Assembly: GCF_037860835.1 (NCBI RefSeq)
Contig: NZ_JBBEOG010000002.1
Coordinates: 248,001-312,000 of the forward strand
From: Aquipuribacter nitratireducens
Lineage (GTDB): Bacteria; Actinomycetota; Actinomycetes; Actinomycetales; JBBAYJ01
Direction of reading: 5' to 3'
Length of the DNA stretch: 64,000 nucleotides
Shown: one piece after another, positions 58,549-64,000 of the stretch
How positions within the stretch are numbered: the stretch's first letter is position 1
Layout: each line of letters opens with the position of its first letter
Position numbers and translations under genes: made by a program
Notes under the pieces: generated by a model
Databases searched by the model: none
Seen by the model: only the letters and a program-made list of their open reading frames with translations
Told to the model about the DNA's origin: nothing

Positions 58549-60008
58549 CGGGCCCCGCCCGGCCCCTCGCCCGGCCCCTCGCCCGGCCCCTCGCCCGGCC
58601 CCGCCTCGAGCAGGCGGCGCAGCTCGTCGTCGAGGTCGGCGTCCTCGGCGCCGGACGGCTCCGCGGCCCCCGGTGCGTCGTCCTGCTGCAGGTCGGGGAG
58701 CAGGTCGGGGTGCTGCCACACGTCGTCGCGTCCCTCCCCGGCCGACTCGCCGCGCTCGACCCACCACGCGGCGGCCTCGCGCATGCGCCGCGGCCGCAGC
58801 TCGAGGCCCACGAGGGAGGCGAAGGTCTGCTCGGCGGGCCCGCCCGCCGCGCGGCGTCGCCGCACGGACTCCCGCAGCGCCTCGACCGTCGCGAGCCGGT
58901 CGCGGGCGGCGTGGGCGACGACCGTGTCGACCCACCCCTCGACGAGGGCGAGCAGGTTCTCCAGGCGGGCCTTGGCCGCCAGCTGGGCCGCCGACTCCGC
59001 GGGCGCGAGCATGCCCGAGGTCAGCGCCTCCTGGAGCCGTGCGGGATCGCTGACGTCGAGACCGCCCAGCATCTCCTGCAGCCGCGACGCGTCGACGTCG
59101 ATGCCGGCGGCGTACTCCTCGACGGCGCCGAGCAGGCGCGGCGCGAGCCACGGCACGTGAGCGAAGAGCCGGGCATGGGCGGCCTCCCGGAGCGCGAGGA
59201 ACAGCCGGACGTCGTCGAGCGGGAGACCGAGTCCCTCGGCCGTCGCCCTCACGTTGACGGGGACGAGCGCCATGCCGTCGCGCAGGAGGGGCAGGCCGAC
59301 GTCGGTCGCGGACACGGCCTCGCCCGCGAGCCGGCCGACGGCCTGGCCGATCTGCATGCCGAGCATGCCGCCGCCGAGGCGCTGCATCATCGGCGCCGCC
59401 CCCGCGAGCAGCCCGGCCATCTCCGGCGGGACGCCCGGCGGCAGCTCGCCCTGGCCGGACTCGAGGACGCCGCCCATCGAGCGGCCCATCTTCTCGGCCA
59501 CGGGCGTGACGAGGGTCCGCCACGTCGGGAGGCTCGCCTCCACCCACTGCGCGCGCGACCACGCCTGCGTCGTGCTCCCCGTGGCGGGCAGGCTCGTGAC
59601 GGCATCCAGCCACACCTCCGCCAGCCGGCCCGCCTGCTCGACGGCCGACCGCTCGCCCCACGACGGGGACGGGTCCTCGCCCGCGACGGCCTGCCGGGCC
59701 GAGTCCCGGGCCAGGCCCCACGCCACGGGGCCCTCCTCACCGCTCGCGAAGATCCGCTGCAGCTGGCCGAACACCTCGCCCAGCCGTGCCGGGTCGAACA
59801 TCGAGGGGTCGAAGCCCCCGGCCCCGAAGGGCCCGCCCGGCCCGCCCGGTCCGCCCGAACCGCCCGGACCGCCCGGACCGCCCGGACCGCCCGGACCGCC
59901 CGGACCGCCCGGTCCGCCCGGTCCGCCCGGTCCGCCCGGTCCACCCGGTCCGTCGGGACCGTCGGGGCCGTTCCCCGGTCCGAAACCCATGCGTCGGTCG
60001 TCGCTCAT
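58545..60008 (-). CDS. DUF2342-family predicted zinc metalloprotease
   Basis: A 487-residue protein, the counterpart of Rv3195. The N terminus is a collagen-like run of about 15 Gly-Gly-Pro triplets. The conserved core follows with DPARLGEVFGQLQRIF, AEKMGRSMGGVLESGQGELP and LALREAAHARLFAHVPWL. The putative zinc helix reads R274-E-A-A-H278, so the first His of a standard HExxH is Arg; whether this is family-wide I cannot check. The tail has GPGE repeats. GGAGG precedes the ATG. Despite the family name, catalysis is unproven from sequence. Confidence 0.82.
   Translation of the reverse strand: MSDDRRMGFGPGNGPDGPDGPGGPGGPGGPGGPGGPGGPGGPGGPGGPGGSGGPGGPGGPFGAGGFDPSMFDPARLGEVFGQLQRIFASGEEGPVAWGLARDSARQAVAGEDPSPSWGERSAVEQAGRLAEVWLDAVTSLPATGSTTQAWSRAQWVEASLPTWRTLVTPVAEKMGRSMGGVLESGQGELPPGVPPEMAGLLAGAAPMMQRLGGGMLGMQIGQAVGRLAGEAVSATDVGLPLLRDGMALVPVNVRATAEGLGLPLDDVRLFLALREAAHARLFAHVPWLAPRLLGAVEEYAAGIDVDASRLQEMLGGLDVSDPARLQEALTSGMLAPAESAAQLAAKARLENLLALVEGWVDTVVAHAARDRLATVEALRESVRRRRAAGGPAEQTFASLVGLELRPRRMREAAAWWVERGESAGEGRDDVWQHPDLLPDLQQDDAPGAAEPSGAEDADLDDELRRLLEAGPGEGPGEGPGEGPGGAR
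58553..58603 (-). repeat. In-frame 12-bp repeat encoding the GPGE tail
   Basis: About four copies of ggcccctcgccc at the 3' end of the DUF2342 gene. Confidence 0.7.
59831..59955 (-). repeat. 9-bp tandem repeat encoding a collagen-like Gly-Gly-Pro tract
   Basis: About 13-15 copies of a ccgcccgga/ccgcccggt unit at the 5' end of the DUF2342 gene. This is the longest pure tandem repeat in the window and a likely slippage site. Confidence 0.85.
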
Positions 60009-60246
60009 GGCACCAGCCTCCTGCACTCGCGCGCGTCTGGACGAGGGAACCACCCGTCGGCCCGGTGCGGTTCCCGCGACGGCGCGCCGTTCGCGCAGCG
60101 CGGAGGCGGGCCGCGCGCGGGAGCACGGGCGCGGGTCGGGACGCCGCCGGGACCTACCCTGGGGCCATCGGCTCCCTCCCAGCCAGCACCCAGGCACGTG
60201 GGTCACGCTCGAGCCGTCAGTCCGCCGACCGCCGACCGGAGACCGC

Positions 60247-61374
60247 ATGACGAGCGCCCCGCCCCTCCTGCCACGGCAGGAGCCCGTCGCACGCGAGAAC
60301 CCGTTCCGCCTCGGCGCCCGGACCGTCGTGCTGCTGGTGGCGGGGCTCGGCGCGGTCGTGCTCGCCGGCGTCGTCGCCGCCACCCCCGTGCCGTACGTCG
60401 TGTTCTCGCCGGGTCCCGTGCGGGACACCCTCGGCACGACGAGCGAGGGCGAGCCCCTCATCCAGGTCGACGGCGCCGAGACGTACCCCACCGAGGGCCA
60501 GCTCGACCTCACGACGATCCGGGTGGCGGGTGGCCCGCTCAGCGACGTCACCGTGTTCGACGCCGTCCAGGCGTACCTCGACCCCACGCGGTCCCTGCGC
60601 CCGGTCGAGACCGTCTACCCGCCGCAGGAGACGCGCGAGGAGGCCCGCGAGGCCTCCAGCGCCCAGATGACCGCCGCCCAGCAGAGTGCCGCGGTCGCCG
60701 CGCTCCTCGCCCTCGGCGAGGAGGTCCCGACGACGCTCACGGTGTCCGGCTTCGCGGGCAACCCCGCCGCCGAGGAGGCGCTCGACGAGGGCGACGTCGT
60801 CGCCGGGGTCGACGGCACGCGCGTGAGCGGCAGCGGCGAGCTCGTCGACCTCCTCCAGGGCTACGAGCCCGGGGACGCCGTCGACGTCATCGTCGTGCGA
60901 GAGGGTGAGGAGTCCGTCGTGCCCGTCACGCTCGGGGAGTCCGACGAGGGCAGCGTCATCCTCGGGGTGCTGCTGTCGCCGGAGTACGAGCTGCCGTACG
61001 ACGTCTCGTACGACGTCGGGGGCATCGGCGGCCCCAGCGCCGGGCTCATGTTCTCCCTCGGCATCTACGACAAGCTCACCCCCGGCCCGCTCACGGGCGG
61101 CGCCCACGTCGCGGGCACCGGCACCATGACCGACGACGGCACCGTCGGCCCCATCGACGGCATCCAGCAGAAGATGGTGGGCGCCGAGGGCGTGGGGGCG
61201 GCGTGGTTCCTCGCGCCGGAGGGCAACTGCGCGGACGTCGTGGGCGCGGCCCCGGACGGCATCGAGGTGACGGCCGTCGGGACCTTCGACGACGCGGTGG
61301 CGGCGCTGGAGGCGATCGCCGCCGACGACACCGCGGGACTGCCGACCTGCGAGCAGGTCCTCGCCGGCGACTGA
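60247..61374 (+). CDS. Membrane-anchored PDZ/Lon-like S16 protease
   Basis: A 375-residue envelope protease, the counterpart of Rv3194c. It has one N-terminal membrane helix (about 27-50), a PDZ domain (about 165-235) and a Lon-type S16 catalytic domain with S264 in GGIGGPSAGLMFS and K309 in GIQQKMVGA as the Ser-Lys dyad. It has no ATPase domain, so it probably works outside the membrane without ATP. TACCCT at 60155-60160 may start a leader of about 80 nt. It is divergent from DUF2342. Confidence 0.9.
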   Translation: MTSAPPLLPRQEPVARENPFRLGARTVVLLVAGLGAVVLAGVVAATPVPYVVFSPGPVRDTLGTTSEGEPLIQVDGAETYPTEGQLDLTTIRVAGGPLSDVTVFDAVQAYLDPTRSLRPVETVYPPQETREEAREASSAQMTAAQQSAAVAALLALGEEVPTTLTVSGFAGNPAAEEALDEGDVVAGVDGTRVSGSGELVDLLQGYEPGDAVDVIVVREGEESVVPVTLGESDEGSVILGVLLSPEYELPYDVSYDVGGIGGPSAGLMFSLGIYDKLTPGPLTGGAHVAGTGTMTDDGTVGPIDGIQQKMVGAEGVGAAWFLAPEGNCADVVGAAPDGIEVTAVGTFDDAVAALEAIAADDTAGLPTCEQVLAGD

Positions 61375-61402
61375 CCGGGACCGACGGGAGCGGCGGGCCC
61401 CG

Positions 61403-61975
61403 TCAGTCCTCGAGCGTGGCCGCGAGCGCGGCCGTGAGTCCCGGCACGAGGTCGTCGCCCGTCACGAGGTCGTCCTCGGCGTCGTCCGACCCGCCCGACC
61501 GCGCCCGCACCACGCACGCGCGGGCGCCGTCCCGCAGCACCCCGGCGGCCAGCCGGACGTCGCGGCGGCCAGGGTGCCCGGCGAGCCATCGCACGGCCTC
61601 CTCGGGGTCGGCGGGCGCCTGCGCCTCGACCTCCGGCGGGACGACGAGCCGTTCGACGGTGACGGCGACGCCGTCGACCTCCGGCGGCCACGCCATGCGC
61701 CCGAGCAGCGTCTCGAGGTCCTCGTCGGAGCCGAGCTCCTCGAGACCGTCCTGCTCGACGAGGAGCAGGTGGTCGGGGTCGGCGGCCGCCGCGGCGGCGT
61801 CGTCGGCCGGCAGCTGCGCGACGAGCTCCGGCTCCCGTCGCGCCGCCTCGGCGGTGCGGACGAGCGCGAAGACGCGCAGCGGTCCGTCCCAGCCGAACCG
61901 GTGCACGTGCGCCTCGGCCTCGACGACGGCGCGGCGCAGCGCCGCCGCGGACCCGGTCCCGGTCGGCTCGTTCAT
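61403..61975 (-). CDS. PPA1309-family protein
   Basis: A 190-residue acidic protein of an actinobacteria-specific family. It starts with a helix (ALRRAVVEAEAHVHRFGWDG) followed by RVFALVRTAEAARREPELVA. The conserved MAWPPEVDGVAVTVERLVVP segment and GVLRDGARACVVRARS lie later. No catalytic motif is visible and the function is unknown. It regularly sits beside UPF0182 in actinobacteria. GAGGAT ending 6 nt before the ATG at 61975 fits a leaderless start. Confidence 0.75.
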   Translation of the reverse strand: MNEPTGTGSAAALRRAVVEAEAHVHRFGWDGPLRVFALVRTAEAARREPELVAQLPADDAAAAAADPDHLLLVEQDGLEELGSDEDLETLLGRMAWPPEVDGVAVTVERLVVPPEVEAQAPADPEEAVRWLAGHPGRRDVRLAAGVLRDGARACVVRARSGGSDDAEDDLVTGDDLVPGLTAALAATLED

Positions 61976-62138
61976 GCCTCGATCCTCGCACCGGCGTCGC
62001 CGCCGGCGTGCCACGACGCGTCGCGGCGCGACGCCGCACTCCCAGCGGGCCCCCAGCGCGGGTCCAGCCCCGCTGCGCCCTGCGCGAACCCGGCCGCACG
62101 CTGGGCATACCGGCTGATCCGGGCGCAGGCTCCTGGGT

Positions 62139-62144
62139 TACGGT
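62139..62144 (+). promoter_or_regulatory. -10 hexamer for leaderless UPF0182 gene
   Basis: TACGGT ends 7 nt before the GTG at 62152. Confidence 0.55.
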
Positions 62145-62151
62145 CGTCCGC

Positions 62152-64000
62152 GTGAGCGCCCCGTTCCCGCCCGGCCCGCCGCCCTCCGGACCCGACGGCC
62201 CGCTCGGGCCGCGCGGCCCCGAGGGCCCGCGGGGTCCCCAGCCCGCCCGGCGGCGACCCGGCGCCCTCGTCCCGACGCTCGCGGTCCTCGGTGTCCTCGT
62301 CTTCCTCCTCGTCCTGTTCGCCGAGCTGTGGACCGAGGTCCTGTGGTTCCGGCAGCTCGGCTTCATCGAGGTGCTCCGCACCCGGCTCCTCACCCAGACG
62401 CTGCTGTTCGTCGTGGCTGCCGTCGTGATGGGCGTCAGCGTGTGGGCGAGCCTCACCCTCGCTTTCCGGGCCCGGCCCGTGTACGCGCCGACGACCCCGG
62501 GACAGGAGGCGCTCGACCGCTACCGCGAGCAGCTGGAGCCCCTGCGGCGGCTCGTCGGCATCGCCGTGCCGTTCGTCCTCGCGCTCTTCGCCGGCTCGGC
62601 GGCGGCCGCCCAGTGGCGCGACGTCCAGCTGTGGCTCAACCGGCAGGAGTTCGGCGAGACCGACCCGGTCTTCGGGCTCGACGTCGGGTTCTACGTCTTC
62701 AGCCTCCCGGTGCTGCAGTTCCTCGTCGGCTTCCTCACCGCGGTCGTCCTGCTCGCCGGCCTCGCCGCGCTCCTCACGCACTACCTGTACGGCGGGCTGC
62801 GGCTCAGCGGCCCCGGTGAGCGGACGACGCCGCAGGCGCGCGTCCACCTCGCGGTCCTCGGCGCGCTGTTCCTCCTGCTGCGGGCGGCCAGCTACTGGCT
62901 CGAGCGGTACGCCCTCACCACCGCGGAGAACAACGACATCACGGGCCCGCTCTACACCGACGTCAACGCCGTCATCCCCGCTCGCACGCTCCTCGCGGTC
63001 GTGTCCGTCCTCGTCGCGCTGTCCTTCCTCTTCACCGCCGTCCGCGGCAACTGGCGCGTGCCGGCCCTCGGCGTCGGGCTCCTCGTCCTCGTCGCGGTCG
63101 CCGCGGGCGGCATCTGGCCGCAGGTCATCCAGCGCTTCCAGGTCCAGCCGAACGAGCTGAGCCTGCAGACGCCGTACATCAGCAACAACATCGACGCGAC
63201 GCGCGCGGCGTACGGCCTCGACGAGATCGAGGTCACCGACTACGACGCGGAGCTGTCGGCGGAGCGCGGCGCCCTCGCCCAGGACGCCCGCACGATCCCC
63301 GGCATCCGGCTCCTCGACCCCGGTCTGGTGTCGCCGACGTACCAGCAGCTGCAGCAGATCCGGCAGTTCTACGCCTTCCCCGACCCGCTCGACGTCGGCC
63401 AGTACGAGGTCGAGGGCGAGCTGCGCGACACCGTGCTCGCCGTGCGCGAGGTCAACCTCGACGGGCTGCCCCCCGCCCAGCGGAACTGGATCAACGACCA
63501 CACCGTCTACACCCACGGCTACGGCGTCGTCGCCGCGTACGGCAACCAGCGCACCGCGGGCGGCGAGCCGGTCTTCTTCCAGTCCGGCATCGTCGCGCCC
63601 AACGCCGAGGAGGAGGTCGTCACCGAGACCGACCTCGGCCAGTTCCAGCAGCGGATCTACTTCGGCGAGTTCAGCCCCGACTACAGCATCGTCGGCGGTC
63701 CGGAGGGCGTTCCGCCGCAGGAGCTCGACTACCCCGACTCCACCGTCGACTCCGGTCAGCAGAACGTCACGTACGACGGCGACGGCGGCGTGCCGATGGG
63801 CGACTTCCTCACCCAGCTCCTCTTCGCCATCAAGTTCCGCGCCGAGGAGATCATCCTGTCCGACGCGGTCAACCCGGAGTCGCAGGTGATGTTCGACCGC
63901 AACCCGCGCGAGCGCGTGGAGAAGGTCGCGCCGTGGCTCCAGCTCGACGGCGACCCCTACCCCGCCGTCGTGGGCGACCGGGTGCTGTGGATCATCGACG
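62152..64000 (+). CDS. UPF0182 family large membrane protein (partial, runs off the end)
   Basis: The first 616 codons of a protein whose family is about 1000 residues long (counterpart of Rv3193c). A Gly/Pro-rich cytoplasmic start (about 40 residues) leads to about seven membrane helices in roughly residues 40-330, beginning LVPTLAVLGVLVFLLVLFAE. The large extracytoplasmic domain begins with QTPYISNNIDATRAAYGLDE and YAFPDPLDVGQYEVEG. The function is unknown. The frame is open to the last base, so the C terminus lies beyond 64000. Confidence 0.93.
   Translation, partial: MSAPFPPGPPPSGPDGPLGPRGPEGPRGPQPARRRPGALVPTLAVLGVLVFLLVLFAELWTEVLWFRQLGFIEVLRTRLLTQTLLFVVAAVVMGVSVWASLTLAFRARPVYAPTTPGQEALDRYREQLEPLRRLVGIAVPFVLALFAGSAAAAQWRDVQLWLNRQEFGETDPVFGLDVGFYVFSLPVLQFLVGFLTAVVLLAGLAALLTHYLYGGLRLSGPGERTTPQARVHLAVLGALFLLLRAASYWLERYALTTAENNDITGPLYTDVNAVIPARTLLAVVSVLVALSFLFTAVRGNWRVPALGVGLLVLVAVAAGGIWPQVIQRFQVQPNELSLQTPYISNNIDATRAAYGLDEIEVTDYDAELSAERGALAQDARTIPGIRLLDPGLVSPTYQQLQQIRQFYAFPDPLDVGQYEVEGELRDTVLAVREVNLDGLPPAQRNWINDHTVYTHGYGVVAAYGNQRTAGGEPVFFQSGIVAPNAEEEVVTETDLGQFQQRIYFGEFSPDYSIVGGPEGVPPQELDYPDSTVDSGQQNVTYDGDGGVPMGDFLTQLLFAIKFRAEEIILSDAVNPESQVMFDRNPRERVEKVAPWLQLDGDPYPAVVGDRVLWIID

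Overview
The window is a gene-dense, very GC-rich piece of actinobacterial chromosome. The evidence for this is a consistent set of actinobacterial marker genes: whiB7, the mycoredoxin mrx1, gpgS, AdnAB, UvrD2 with HRDC and zinc parts, DUF3107, DUF3117, the DUF2342 metalloprotease and the UPF0182 membrane protein. GTG starts and four-base gene overlaps are frequent. A mycothiol-type redoxin suggests a mycothiol producer. I cannot name the genus. I see no rRNA, tRNA, CRISPR array, insertion sequence or prophage gene. I recognise a family for almost every gene, and no gap between genes exceeds about 240 bases.

Two conserved backbone blocks flank a variable middle. Block A (about 1-16.6 kb) carries dapE, a LOG-family hydrolase, folP2-gpgS, a DivIVA-domain protein, a 3-methyladenine glycosylase, DUF3117, an O-methyltransferase, sigE-htrA-tatB, mrp, and a DUF1003 plus PRC/MgtE_N/CBS pair. 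From memory this follows the Mycobacterium tuberculosis order Rv1202-Rv1232. Block B (about 33.1-64 kb) carries a ParA-like ATPase, a DEAD-box helicase, a ferritin-like protein, DUF3107, TetR, moeZ, an alkyltransferase-like gene, adnA-adnB, nudC, mrx1, uvrD2, whiB7, an ABC1 kinase, a ThiF-like protein, DUF2342, a Lon-like PDZ protease and UPF0182. It follows Rv3213-Rv3193. Themes are cell-envelope and stress sigma control in A, and DNA repair, redox and intrinsic antibiotic resistance in B.

The middle (about 16.8-33.1 kb) is the accessory part: a BTAD-type regulator, a response regulator and sensor kinase, a secreted lytic-transglycosylase-like protein, a 1733-residue secreted animal-type heme peroxidase with RTX calcium repeats, a divergent dps with a SigB/SigF-type stress promoter, a general stress protein, two peptidases, a PHP phosphoesterase, three copies of a 52-bp intergenic repeat, and an MpaB-family oxygenase. 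A second sensor kinase-regulator-DUF4097 operon (38.5-41.5 kb) and an aminoglycoside-phosphotransferase-like gene are inserted in block B.

The most informative non-coding signals are three. The first is a whiB7 leader (53.47-53.96 kb) with an A-rich promoter element, a small ORF with a strong ribosome site and a perfect intrinsic terminator before whiB7, which is the layout of an antibiotic-sensing attenuator. The second is a TANNNT -10 hexamer exactly 6-8 nt before the start codon of many genes on both strands, which predicts widespread leaderless transcription and fixes many starts. The third is a pair of 8-bp direct repeats one helical turn apart upstream of sigE.
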